Assembly (NCBI GenBank): GCA_049316905.1
Contig: JBMOJH010000045.1
Coordinates: 1-26,937 of the forward strand
Direction: 5' to 3'
DNA length: 26,937 bases
Source: CAIPVR01 sp049316905
Lineage (GTDB): Bacteria; Actinomycetota; Acidimicrobiia; Acidimicrobiales; Microtrichaceae
Part shown: positions 1 through 7,611 of the stretch, one piece after another
Numbering within the stretch: position 1 is the first letter of the stretch
How the letters are laid out: every line of letters begins with the position of its first letter
Notes under the pieces: generated by a model
Databases searched by the model: none
The model's input: only the letters and a program-made list of their open reading frames with translations
What the model was told of the DNA's origin: nothing
Program-made: the position numbers and the translations under genes

Positions 1-189
1 GTGCTCGGCGTGGCCGGCGACCGCATCGAGCAGCGGGGCGAGCTGCGCCACGCCCTCGCAGGGGGTGGCGCGGTGCCGATCCGGCGGTCGGTGGTGGTCG
101 ACGACGACCTGTGGACCGTCTCGTCGGCCGGGCTCGGCCGCACCGACGCCCGCACCCCGACCGCCGCCACCCTCCTCCCCTGGGAATAG
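1..189 (+). CDS. C-terminal fragment of a secreted beta-propeller domain protein (partial)
   Basis: The open frame enters from the left edge and ends at TAG 187-189, so only the last 62 residues or so are visible. The segment PIRRSVVVDDDLWTVSSAGLGRTD resembles the closing strand of the actinobacterial secreted 'C-terminal beta-propeller' family (PF09826), where a line such as 'RSVVVGDTLYTVSDAGVKASDL' comes near the end. The GTG at position 1 is probably an internal valine rather than a start. It converges on serA with a 58-nt gap that contains a short GC hairpin. The function of the family is not established. The assignment rests on one recognisable stretch, so it is moderate. Confidence 0.55.
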   Translation: MLGVAGDRIEQRGELRHALAGGGAVPIRRSVVVDDDLWTVSSAGLGRTDARTPTAATLLPWE

Positions 190-199
190 GGGTCGTCAG

Positions 200-214
200 T
201 CGCCCCAGGGGCGA
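200..214. terminator. Short GC inverted repeat between convergent genes
   Basis: TCGCCCC and GGGGCGA face each other around a single A at 207. The centre must open to form a loop, leaving about a 5-bp stem. It lies between the stop of the beta-propeller gene and the stop of serA, where a bidirectional terminator would be expected. There is no T-run. Weak call. Confidence 0.3.
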
Positions 215-247
215 GTCAACCTCCGCAGACGTCGCGGGGCGCCGGGC

Positions 248-1810
248 TCAGGCGGTGATCGCGGTGACGGACACGATGCCGTCGACCCCGCGGAGCCGCT
301 CCTGGGCGGCCTCGGGCACGTCACGGTCGGTGGCGCACACCATGAGCGCCTTGGCGCCGTCGGGCGAGCTGCCCACCGCCATGTCGTCGATGTTGACGCC
401 GGCCGACCCGAGCACCGAACCGACGTGGCCGATCATCCCCGGCCGGTCGTCGTTGCGGACCACCAGGAGGTGCTCCGCGGGCGGCACGTCCACGGTGTGG
501 TCGTCGATCAGCACCAGCGTGGGCACCGAGCGCAGGCCGGTCAGCGTGCCGGCCACGCTGTGGCCGCCCGAGCGGATGGTGATCAGGTTCACGTAGTCCC
601 GGGCGGTGGTGGTGGAGGTGGGACGCACCTCGATGCCCTGCTCCTCGGCCACGGCCGGCGCGTTCACGTAGCTCACGGGCTCGCCCGACACCGCCGAGAA
701 GAAGCCCTTGAGCACCGACAGCGTGAGGATGCGCGTGTCGTACTCGGCGATCTGGCCCTGGTACTCGATCTCCAGCGCCTCGTCGCAGCGGCCGGCGAGC
801 CCGGCGAACACCCGTCCCAGTCGCTCGGCGAGCGGCAGGTACGGCCGGACCGTCTCCGACGCCTCGGCCGCGCTCACGTTCACGGCGAACGGCACGAAGT
901 CACCGGCGAGGGCGAGGCCCACCATCTCGGCGATCGTGTCGCCCGCCTTGTCCTGGGCCTCCACGGTGGAGGCGCCCAGGTGCGGGGTGACCACCACGCT
1001 GTCGAGGTCGAACAGCGGCGACTCGGTGGTGGGCTCCGTCGCGAACACGTCGAGCGCCGCGCCGGCGACCCGGCCCTCACGGATCGCGTCGGCCAGCGCG
1101 GACTCGTCCACGATGCCGCCGCGGGCCACGTTCACGATGCGCAGCGACGGCTTGGCCCGCGACAGCAGCTCGGCGCCGACGAGGCCGACCGTCTCGGGCG
1201 TGCGTGCCAGGTGCAGAGTGATGAAGTCGGCGCGCTCCACGAGCTCCTCGAGGGACACCAGCTCCACGTTGATCTGGCGGGCGCGCTCCGGCGACACGAA
1301 GGGGTCGTAGGCGATCAGCTTCATCCCGAATGCCATCGCCCGCTGCGCGACCAGCTTGCCGATCCGGCCGAGGCCGATGATGCCGAGCACCTTGTCGGAC
1401 AGCTCGACGCCCTCCCACTTGGAGCGCTCCCACCGACCCGCCTTCAGCGCGGCGTGGGCCTGCGGCACGTTCCGGGCCTGCGAGAGCAGCAGCGCCATCG
1501 TGTGCTCGGCCGCGGAGAGCGTGTTGCTCTGCGGTGCGTTCACCACCATCACGCCGCGCTCGGTGGCCGCGGCCACGTCCACGTTGTCGAGCCCGATGCC
1601 GGCCCGGCCGACCACGATCAGGTCGCGCCCGGCCTCCAACACCTCCCGGGTGACCGTGGTGGCCGACCGGATGATCAGGGCGTGGGCCCCGGGCACCACC
1701 TCGAGCAGCTGCTCGGGGGTGAGGTCGAGCTGCACATCGACCTCGTGACCGGCGTCGCGCAGCCGGTCCAGTCCGCCGTCGGCGATCTTCTCGGTGACCA
1801 GGACTCGCAT
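248..1810 (-). CDS. serA: D-3-phosphoglycerate dehydrogenase
   Basis: SerA oxidises 3-phosphoglycerate to 3-phosphohydroxypyruvate with NAD+, the first step of serine synthesis in the cytosol. From the start at 1810 (MRVLVTEKIADGGL) the protein has 520 residues, the usual size of the long actinobacterial form. The Rossmann motif GLGRIG lies at 146-151 with the acidic D169 (YDP) after it. The catalytic set Arg230 (NVARGG), Glu259 (ATEP) and His277 (TPHLGAS) is intact. An intervening ASB-type domain (about 315-445) and a C-terminal ACT domain (about 448-520, with RNDDRPGMIGHVGSVLG) match the serine-inhibited type. ATG 1810 is preferred over ATG 1819 because the GGGCAGG ribosome site sits about 9 nt before 1810 but touches 1819. 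The frame stays open to 1930 without any family similarity. It is divergent from the sugar dehydrogenase gene. serC lies about 6 kb away in the same window. Confidence 0.96.
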   Translation of the reverse strand: MRVLVTEKIADGGLDRLRDAGHEVDVQLDLTPEQLLEVVPGAHALIIRSATTVTREVLEAGRDLIVVGRAGIGLDNVDVAAATERGVMVVNAPQSNTLSAAEHTMALLLSQARNVPQAHAALKAGRWERSKWEGVELSDKVLGIIGLGRIGKLVAQRAMAFGMKLIAYDPFVSPERARQINVELVSLEELVERADFITLHLARTPETVGLVGAELLSRAKPSLRIVNVARGGIVDESALADAIREGRVAGAALDVFATEPTTESPLFDLDSVVVTPHLGASTVEAQDKAGDTIAEMVGLALAGDFVPFAVNVSAAEASETVRPYLPLAERLGRVFAGLAGRCDEALEIEYQGQIAEYDTRILTLSVLKGFFSAVSGEPVSYVNAPAVAEEQGIEVRPTSTTTARDYVNLITIRSGGHSVAGTLTGLRSVPTLVLIDDHTVDVPPAEHLLVVRNDDRPGMIGHVGSVLGSAGVNIDDMAVGSSPDGAKALMVCATDRDVPEAAQERLRGVDGIVSVTAITA

Positions 1811-1947
1811 GGCGGCCATCCTGCCCGAGCCCGGAACGACCCGGCCAGCCCGCGCGGGCGGCCCCGCCCGGCCGACGCCCCTCAACCTCCGGGCCCCGGA
1901 CGGCCGATGGACCCCCCGGGACCGGAACACGGGGAACGGAGCACCAG

Positions 1948-3123
1948 ATGACCAGCACCACCACGCGCGGACGGACGCGGCCGCGCATCATGCACCGGGG
2001 CCGGGGTCGCCCGGTCGCCGGGCTCGCCGCGGCCCTCGCCGTCGTGGCGGCCGGCGCGCTCGTCGCGGGCTGTGCCCCGATGCCACCGACGCCGCCGCCG
2101 GGCGGTCCGGTCACCCCCGTGCTCGCCGGGTCCGTCGGCGGGTTCAGCACGCCGTGGGACCTGCGGTTCCTGCCGGACGGCACCCCGCTGGTGACCGAGC
2201 GCGGCGGCCGCGTGGCCGCCGTGGTGGGCGGCGCCCGGCGGGTGGTGGCGACCATCGCCGACGTCTGGGCCCAGGGCGAGGGCGGCCTCATGGGTCTGGC
2301 GTTGGATCCCGGCTTCGCCGCGAACCGCTGGATCTACACCTGCTACGCACGGGGCGCGGGCGGGTCCGTGACCGACGTCCGCGTGGTGCGGTTCCGCGTG
2401 GCGGAGGCGCTCGACGCACTCACCGACGCCACCCCGATCCTCACCGGCATCCCGGCGGGCGCCGGCAACCGGCACCTGGGTTGCCGGGTGGAGGTCGGCC
2501 CGGACGGGATGCTCTGGATCACCACGGGCGACGCCGTGCTCGCTACCGCCCCGCAGGACCCCACCAGCCTGGCCGGCAAGGTGCTGCGGGCCACCACCGC
2601 CGGCGCTCCCGCTCCGGGCAATCCCGGCGGGAGCTGGAACCCGTACGTGTTCACGCTCGGGCACCGCAACCCCCAGGGCCTCGCGTTCCGGCCGGAGGAC
2701 GGCACGCCGTTCGAGGTGGAGCACGGCACCGGGTGCGACGACGAGGTGAACGTCCTGGTCGCCGGCGGGAACTACGGGTGGAACCCGGTGCTGTCGGGCG
2801 GCGGCTACGCGGAGGGCGCGCCGATGACGGGACCGGGCGGACGGCCCGCCGCGTGGTCGAGCGGGTGCCCGACCATCGCCCCGTCGGGCGCCACCTTCGT
2901 GACCGGCGCCGGGTGGGGGTCCACCCGGGGCACGCTCGCCGTCGCGGTCCTCAAGGCCTCACGCCTGCGACTGTTCGGCGTGAACGGCACCACGGTCACG
3001 GGCACGCAGGACGTGGTGACCGACCGGGGCCGCCTGCGCACCGTGCGCAATGCGCCCGACGGTTCGCTGTGGGTCGTGCAGGACGCGTCGCCCGGCGCGC
3101 TGCTCCGCTACGTCCCGGGCTGA
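1948..3123 (+). CDS. PQQ-type sugar dehydrogenase (glucose/sorbosone dehydrogenase family), lipoprotein
   Basis: This 391-residue protein has an arginine-rich N-terminus, a hydrophobic stretch (about 23-40) and a lipobox VAGC with the lipidated Cys at 42, so it should be anchored to the outside of the membrane. The remainder is a six-bladed propeller of the GSDH/aldose sugar dehydrogenase family (PF07995). Visible landmarks are GGLMGLALDPGF (112-123), NRHLGCRVEVGPDGMLWITTGD (174-195, with H176 at the place of the catalytic base), GHRNPQGLAF (238-247) and the blade ending GGNYGWNP. Such enzymes oxidise sugars with PQQ, but many family members have no proven substrate. A ribosome site GGAG lies 6 nt before ATG 1948. 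An internal ATG at 1990 would shorten the tail before the signal and is also possible. The gene is divergent from serA. Confidence 0.88.
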   Translation: MTSTTTRGRTRPRIMHRGRGRPVAGLAAALAVVAAGALVAGCAPMPPTPPPGGPVTPVLAGSVGGFSTPWDLRFLPDGTPLVTERGGRVAAVVGGARRVVATIADVWAQGEGGLMGLALDPGFAANRWIYTCYARGAGGSVTDVRVVRFRVAEALDALTDATPILTGIPAGAGNRHLGCRVEVGPDGMLWITTGDAVLATAPQDPTSLAGKVLRATTAGAPAPGNPGGSWNPYVFTLGHRNPQGLAFRPEDGTPFEVEHGTGCDDEVNVLVAGGNYGWNPVLSGGGYAEGAPMTGPGGRPAAWSSGCPTIAPSGATFVTGAGWGSTRGTLAVAVLKASRLRLFGVNGTTVTGTQDVVTDRGRLRTVRNAPDGSLWVVQDASPGALLRYVPG

Positions 3124-3141
3124 GCCCGGGGCCCGGCGCGC

Positions 3142-3155
3142 CCGGCTGCAGCCGG
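3142..3155. repeat. 14-bp perfect palindrome upstream of the FAD oxidoreductase gene
   Basis: CCGGCTGCAGCCGG is fully self-complementary and lies 16 bp upstream of the putative -10 box CAACAT (3171-3176). It could be an operator in the -35 region of that promoter, or the remains of a terminator for the preceding gene. The sequence alone does not decide. Confidence 0.4.
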
Positions 3156-3170
3156 TCGCGTGGACCGTGG

Positions 3171-3176
3171 CAACAT
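3171..3176 (+). promoter_or_regulatory. Putative -10 box (CAACAT) of a leaderless promoter
   Basis: CAACAT is followed by 7 nt and then GTG 3184. This is the spacing seen for the clear TAnnnT-N7-start cases in this window (aspC, amt1, the 80-residue ORF). It keeps A at position 2 and T at position 6 but has C in place of T at position 1, so the call is tentative. Confidence 0.4.
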
Positions 3177-3183
3177 CCCGGTC

Positions 3184-4203
3184 GTGAACAGGGCGACCGG
3201 CGGGGACCGGGTGGAACCCGGCGACGAGCCGGACGTGGTCGTGGTGGGGGCCGGACTGTCGGGTCTGGCCGCGGCCCGGACCCTGGAGGCCCACGGCGTC
3301 GGGGTGACCGTGCTCGACAAGGGCCGCTCGGTGGGCGGGCGGCTGGCCACCCGGCGCATCCTCGACGCCCGACTCGACCACGGCGCGCAGTTCTTCACCC
3401 AGCGCGGGCCCGAGATGGCGGCGCTCGTCGCCGAACTCGACGGGGCCGGCGTGCTGCGCACCTGGTGCCGGGGGTTCGGGGTGGAGGACGGTCATCCCCG
3501 CTACGTGGTCGAGGGCGGCATGAACGGCCTGGCCAAGTACCTCGCCGCCGGGCTCCGCGACGTCCGAACCGGCACCGAGGTCCTCGCGGTCCATCGGGTC
3601 GACGGCGGCTGGCGGACCGAGTGGGACGGCGGGTCGGTGACGGCACCGTCGCTGCTGCTGACCGCGCCGGTGCCCCAGACCCTCGCCCTCCTCGACCGCG
3701 GCGGTGTGGAGCTCGACCCGGGCATCCGGCCCGCGCTGGAGACCGTCGACTACGACGCGGCGATCGCGCTGCTCGTGGTGCTCGACGGGCCGCCCGCACT
3801 CCCCTCCCCCGGCGCGGTGAAGCCGACGAGCGGCCCCTTCGGCTTCGTGGCCGACAACGCGGCCCGGCTCGGCGGCGGCCGCCACGCCCTGACCCTCCAC
3901 TGCACCCCGCGCTACAGCCGGACCCACCTCGACGACGACCCCGAGCGGCTCGCGGAGCAGCTCCTCCGCGCCGCGCTCCCGTGGACCGGCGGCGCGGGCG
4001 TGGCCGAGGTGCAGGTGAAGACCTGGCGGTACGCGGCGCCGCGGCAACTCTGGCCCGAACCGTGCTGCGTGGCGGTGGACGGCGACGAGCCCCTGGTGCT
4101 CGCGGGCGACGCATTCGACGGGCCGCGGGTGGAGGGCGCGTACGTGTCCGGACTCGCCGCGGCCGTGGCCCTGCGCCGGGGTCGGCTCAGCGTCGGAGCG
4201 TGA
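3184..4203 (+). CDS. Renalase-like NAD(P)/FAD-dependent oxidoreductase
   Basis: The protein is 339 residues long from GTG 3184. A dinucleotide-binding N-terminus DVVVVGAGLSGLAAARTL (GAGLSG at 22-27) leads to the acidic LDKG and the GRSVGGRLATRR motif. DHGAQFFTQRG follows, a signature of the renalase-like/amine-oxidase-related group. The C-terminal FAD segment LVLAGDAFDGPRVEGAYVSGLAAA closes the fold. A soluble flavoenzyme is expected; the substrate is unknown. Starts at GTG 3160 (8 residues longer) and GTG 3211 (9 shorter, with GGCGGGGA upstream) are both in frame. I prefer 3184 because of the -10-like CAACAT 7 nt before it. The stop overlaps the stop of the convergent S9 peptidase gene by 17 nt. 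Confidence 0.85.
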   Translation: MNRATGGDRVEPGDEPDVVVVGAGLSGLAAARTLEAHGVGVTVLDKGRSVGGRLATRRILDARLDHGAQFFTQRGPEMAALVAELDGAGVLRTWCRGFGVEDGHPRYVVEGGMNGLAKYLAAGLRDVRTGTEVLAVHRVDGGWRTEWDGGSVTAPSLLLTAPVPQTLALLDRGGVELDPGIRPALETVDYDAAIALLVVLDGPPALPSPGAVKPTSGPFGFVADNAARLGGGRHALTLHCTPRYSRTHLDDDPERLAEQLLRAALPWTGGAGVAEVQVKTWRYAAPRQLWPEPCCVAVDGDEPLVLAGDAFDGPRVEGAYVSGLAAAVALRRGRLSVGA

Positions 4204-6268
4204 GCCGCCGCGCCACGTCGTGCGGCGTGAACCCGAGCACCTGACCGTAGAACGCGAACTCCGACTCGAGCGCCTCCACGATCGTCTCCACGCGGCGGAA
4301 CCCGTGGCCCTCACCCGGGAACACCACGAGCGCGTGCGGGACCGACCGCGCCGCCAGCGCTTCGCTCAGCACCTCGGCCTGCGACAGCGGCACCACGAGG
4401 TCCTCGGCCCCCTGCAGCAGCAGGACCGGCACCCGGATGCGGTCGACGTTCGTGAGCGGTGAGCGGACCCGGTAGCGCTCGGCCTCCGCCGGCAGCTCGC
4501 CGACCAGCCCGTCCAGGTAGCGCGACTCGAACTTGTGCGTGTCCTCCGCGAGCGTCCGCAGGTCGGTCACCCCGTACAGGCTGCAGGCCGCGGCGAACCC
4601 GCCCGCCCGGTCGTCGGACCCGTCGTCGGGACCGCACAGCGCCGCCAGGGCGGTGAAGCCGCCGGCCGAGCCGCCGCGGATCACGCAGCGCCCCGGGTCC
4701 ACCCGGCCCTCGGCGGCGAGCCACTGCACGGCGGCCGCGCAGTCCGCCACGTCGAGCACCCCCCAGCCGCCGCGCAGCAGGTCCCGGAACCGACGGCCGT
4801 AGCCGGTGGAGCCGCGGTAGTTCACCTCCAACACGGCGAAGCCCCGGGTGGTCCAGAACTGCACCGACGAGGACAGCTCGGCGCGGGCTGCCGCGGTCGG
4901 CCCGCCGTGGATGCGCACCACGAGCGGCGGCGCCGCACCGGCTGGACCCTCCGCGGTGGACGAGGTCGGCGGGTACAGCAGTCCGTGGGCCACCGCACCG
5001 GGCTCGCCCCCGGTCGTGGGGAACGTGACGTGCTCGGGAACCGAGACGTCCCCGGCCGGCACCACCGCAGCGGCACGGCGGACGTCCGCTGTGCCGCCGC
5101 CGTCGAGTTCGAGGAGCCAGACCGTCGTGGGCACTCGCACGCCGCCCGCCACCAGCGCCACGCGCCGACCGTGGACCGCGACGTGCTCCACGTGGGTGAT
5201 CCCGGGGTCGCCGAGCGGCTCGCACGCGCCCGTGGCCGGATCGCCGACCCACAGCGAGTCCATGCCCTCCGTGGTGGCGGCGAACACCACGCGGCCGTCG
5301 TCGGAGAAGCCGTACCGCGACCCGCCGGAGACCCAGCGCGGCTCGCCGACCTCCTCGACCCGGTCGAACACCGGCGAGGTGCCGTCGCCCGCGGCCTCCT
5401 CCGGCAGGCCCGCCCGCCCGGCGCGGTGCAGGTGCCAGCGGTCGGCCGCGTCGTCGCACCACCACAGCTCACCGTCGGGTGACCACACGGGCAGGCACAC
5501 CGACACCGGCCGGCCCAGGGCGGCCGCCCGCGCGTCGCCCCGTCCACCCGCCACGCGGCGGGCGCCCTGCAGACGCGGCGGGCCATCGGCCGGGAGGACC
5601 AACCGGCCCGCCCACACCTCCGCGGCGTCCCACGGCAGGTCGGGGTGGTCCCACTGCAGCCACGCCAGCTCCTCGCCCGACGGCGACAGGGTCGGCGCAG
5701 CCACGAAGTCCGCGCCACCCACGAGCACCGCGCCCTCCTCGGGCACCGCGGGGTCGGGCACGGCGATCACCGCGAGCTCGTTCACCGGCTCGTCCGCCCC
5801 GGGCGCCGCGGCCCCGTGCCGTTCCCGTTCGCACACGATCCAGCGACCGTCGGGGGTGACCACCCCCGCGGCGTGGCGGATCGACCGGCCCGACGCGGCC
5901 GGGGTCACGGCGACCGCCCGGGCGCCGCGCAGCTCCACCACGGCCTGGGTCGGACCGTCCACCGCGAACACCCGCGCCGCGTCCTGCCACCAGCTGCCGC
6001 CGCCGTACTCGTTCACCGAGCTCCGGTAGGAGCTCTCCTCGGGTCCCTCATCAGCGATGCTGCCGACGAACGCCGCGTCGCCGTCGAGCGGAACGCGGCA
6101 CACCACGCCGCGCCCGCCCTCGTCGGGACGCACCTCGAGCCACCGGAGCACCGGCGCACCCCACTCGTCGGTCCCGAACCCGACGCCGTCGAAGCGCACG
6201 GCACCCGCCGCGGCCGCGGCGGGGTCCAACGGGGAGGGCCACTCCCCGAACGGCAGGACCGGGTTCAC
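4187..6268 (-). CDS. S9 family serine peptidase (prolyl-oligopeptidase/dipeptidyl-peptidase type)
   Basis: This 693-residue protein combines an N-terminal WD-like propeller (about 20-420, with LSPSGEELAW and WSPDGELWW blades) and a C-terminal alpha/beta hydrolase. The catalytic triad is visible: Ser534 in GGSAGG, Asp623 in GAEDLVVP and His655 in GEGHGF. The oxyanion region HGGPT is at 454-458 and NYRGSTGYG at 483-491. No signal peptide is evident, so a cytosolic oligopeptidase is likely. It starts with GTG 6268, which overlaps the aspartate aminotransferase stop by 4 nt (GTGA), so translational coupling is expected. Substrate preference cannot be read from the sequence. Confidence 0.92.
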   Translation of the reverse strand: MNPVLPFGEWPSPLDPAAAAAGAVRFDGVGFGTDEWGAPVLRWLEVRPDEGGRGVVCRVPLDGDAAFVGSIADEGPEESSYRSSVNEYGGGSWWQDAARVFAVDGPTQAVVELRGARAVAVTPAASGRSIRHAAGVVTPDGRWIVCERERHGAAAPGADEPVNELAVIAVPDPAVPEEGAVLVGGADFVAAPTLSPSGEELAWLQWDHPDLPWDAAEVWAGRLVLPADGPPRLQGARRVAGGRGDARAAALGRPVSVCLPVWSPDGELWWCDDAADRWHLHRAGRAGLPEEAAGDGTSPVFDRVEEVGEPRWVSGGSRYGFSDDGRVVFAATTEGMDSLWVGDPATGACEPLGDPGITHVEHVAVHGRRVALVAGGVRVPTTVWLLELDGGGTADVRRAAAVVPAGDVSVPEHVTFPTTGGEPGAVAHGLLYPPTSSTAEGPAGAAPPLVVRIHGGPTAAARAELSSSVQFWTTRGFAVLEVNYRGSTGYGRRFRDLLRGGWGVLDVADCAAAVQWLAAEGRVDPGRCVIRGGSAGGFTALAALCGPDDGSDDRAGGFAAACSLYGVTDLRTLAEDTHKFESRYLDGLVGELPAEAERYRVRSPLTNVDRIRVPVLLLQGAEDLVVPLSQAEVLSEALAARSVPHALVVFPGEGHGFRRVETIVEALESEFAFYGQVLGFTPHDVARRLTLRR

Positions 6269-7473
6269 CCCTCGGCCAGGCGCTGGATGCGGGCGATGCC
6301 CTCCTCGAGGTCCGCGTCACCGAGCGCGAAGGAGAACCGTGCGTAGCCCGGCGACTCGAACGCCTCGCCCGGCACGAACGCCACCTTCGCCTGCTCGAGC
6401 ACCAGGTCGGCCAGCTCGAGGGTGGTGGCGGCCTGCTCGCCGCCGAGGTCCCGGCCCAGCAGGCCCGACATGTTCGGGTAGGCGTAGAACGCGCCCTGCG
6501 GTTCCACGCAGGTCACACCGGGGATGTCGTTGAGCATCCCGTGGATCACCCGCCGGCGCCGGTCGAAGGTGTTCCGCATCTCCTCCACCGCCGACAGGTC
6601 GCCCGACACCGCGGCCAGCGCGGCCATCTGCGACACGTTGGCCACGTTCGAGCTCAGGTGGCTCTGCAGGTTCGACACCGCCGCCACCACGTCCGCGGGG
6701 GCGATCATCCACCCCACGCGCCACCCGGTCATGGCGTAGGTCTTCGCCACCCCGTTGAGGATCACGCACTGGTCGGCCAGCTCCGGCACCAGGGCGAGGA
6801 TCGAGTGGTGCTCGTGGCCGCCGTAGGTGAGGTGCTCGTAGATCTCGTCGGTGAGCACGATCACGCCGTGCTCGAGCGCCCAGCGGCCGATCGCCGCCAT
6901 CTCCTCGGCGGGGTAGACGCTCCCCGTGGGGTTCGACGGCGACACGAACACGAGGGCCTTGGTCCGCGGTGTGCGGGCCGCCTCGAGCTGCTCGACCGTG
7001 ACACGGAACTCGGTGTCCTCGGTGGTGGGCAGCACGACCGGCACGCCGCCGGCGAGGCGGATCGGCTCGGGGTAGGTCGTCCAGTACGGGGCCGGCAGGA
7101 GGACCTCGTCGCCCTCGTCCACGACCGCCAGGATCGACTCGTAGACCGCCTGCTTGCCGCCGTTGGTGATCACCACCTGCGACGGCGCCACCTCCACCCC
7201 GGAGTCGCGCAGGGTCTTGGCCGCCACCGCCTCGCGCAGCTCGGGCAGGCCGGGCGCCGGCGTGTAGCGGTGGTTGCGGGGGTCCCGGCAGGCCGCCACG
7301 GCCGCCTCGACGATGTAGTCGGGCGTTGCGAAGTCCGGCTCGCCGGCGCCGAAGCCGATCACCGGCTCGCCCGCCGCCTTGAGCGCCTTGGCCTTCGCGT
7401 CCACCGCCAGCGTGGCGGAGGGGGCGATGGCGGCGACTCGTCGGGCGATGCGGCCCGTGGCGGCGGTGTTCAT
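6265..7473 (-). CDS. aspC: Pyridoxal-phosphate aspartate/aromatic aminotransferase (class I)
   Basis: This fold-type I aminotransferase has 402 residues. The expected landmarks are present: FGAGEPDFATP near 41-51, Y70 (HRYTPAPGLPELR), SNPTGSVY with Asn181, TDEIYEH (D209, Y212), the Schiff-base Lys244 in NGVAKTYAMTGWRVGW, and the carboxylate-binding Arg in YARFSFA near the end. It most likely transfers the amino group between glutamate and oxaloacetate, but subgroup Ib enzymes overlap in substrate range, so aromatic or other amino acids are possible. The start ATG 7473 has no ribosome site; instead TAGCGT lies 7 nt before it, which points to a leaderless transcript. The frame remains open far upstream, over serC, but that part is not coding. 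The gene is coupled to the downstream S9 peptidase gene. Confidence 0.93.
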   Translation of the reverse strand: MNTAATGRIARRVAAIAPSATLAVDAKAKALKAAGEPVIGFGAGEPDFATPDYIVEAAVAACRDPRNHRYTPAPGLPELREAVAAKTLRDSGVEVAPSQVVITNGGKQAVYESILAVVDEGDEVLLPAPYWTTYPEPIRLAGGVPVVLPTTEDTEFRVTVEQLEAARTPRTKALVFVSPSNPTGSVYPAEEMAAIGRWALEHGVIVLTDEIYEHLTYGGHEHHSILALVPELADQCVILNGVAKTYAMTGWRVGWMIAPADVVAAVSNLQSHLSSNVANVSQMAALAAVSGDLSAVEEMRNTFDRRRRVIHGMLNDIPGVTCVEPQGAFYAYPNMSGLLGRDLGGEQAATTLELADLVLEQAKVAFVPGEAFESPGYARFSFALGDADLEEGIARIQRLAEG

Positions 7474-7480
7474 GTGCCGA

Positions 7481-7486
7481 ACGCTA
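7481..7486 (-). promoter_or_regulatory. -10 box (TAGCGT) of the aspC leaderless promoter
   Basis: On the minus strand TAGCGT is followed by exactly 7 nt and the ATG of aspC. TAnnnT with this spacing puts the transcription start on the A of ATG. No convincing -35 box is visible. Confidence 0.6.
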
Positions 7487-7523
7487 GCGGCGCCGCCCCG
7501 GGACCCCGGAACCGTGTTTCCGC

Positions 7524-7541
7524 AGCCACGTGCCCGTGGCT
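7524..7541. repeat. Inverted repeat in the aspC-serC divergent region
   Basis: AGCCACG and CGTGGCT form a perfect 7-bp dyad around TGCC. It lies in the 138-nt gap between divergent aspC and serC, upstream of both putative -10 boxes. A second imperfect dyad, GGTGAAC-GG-GTTCGCC, is at 7565-7580. These are candidate operator sites for the shared promoter region. Confidence 0.4.
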
Positions 7542-7598
7542 CCGCGGCGGCGCGCCGCACTCCCGGTGAACGGGTTCGCCGCCGCCGCCGACGGCCGC

Positions 7599-7604
7599 GA
7601 CACT
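7599..7604 (+). promoter_or_regulatory. Putative -10 box (GACACT) of a leaderless serC promoter
   Basis: GACACT is followed by 7 nt and GTG 7612. It matches the TAnnnT pattern at positions 2 and 6 only. It is listed because the spacing equals that of better boxes in the window and no ribosome site precedes serC. Confidence 0.4.
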
Positions 7605-7611
7605 TGTGGCC

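Noticed and set aside
1811..1930. N-terminal extension of serA to 1930
   Set aside because: The 40 extra residues are Arg/Gly/Pro-rich and unlike the family; length and ribosome site favour 1810.
1794..4244. Open frame of 816 codons on the plus strand
   Set aside because: It overlaps the clearly recognised sugar dehydrogenase and FAD oxidoreductase in another frame; its product is Arg/Gly/Pro-rich without motifs, a shadow of GC-rich coding.
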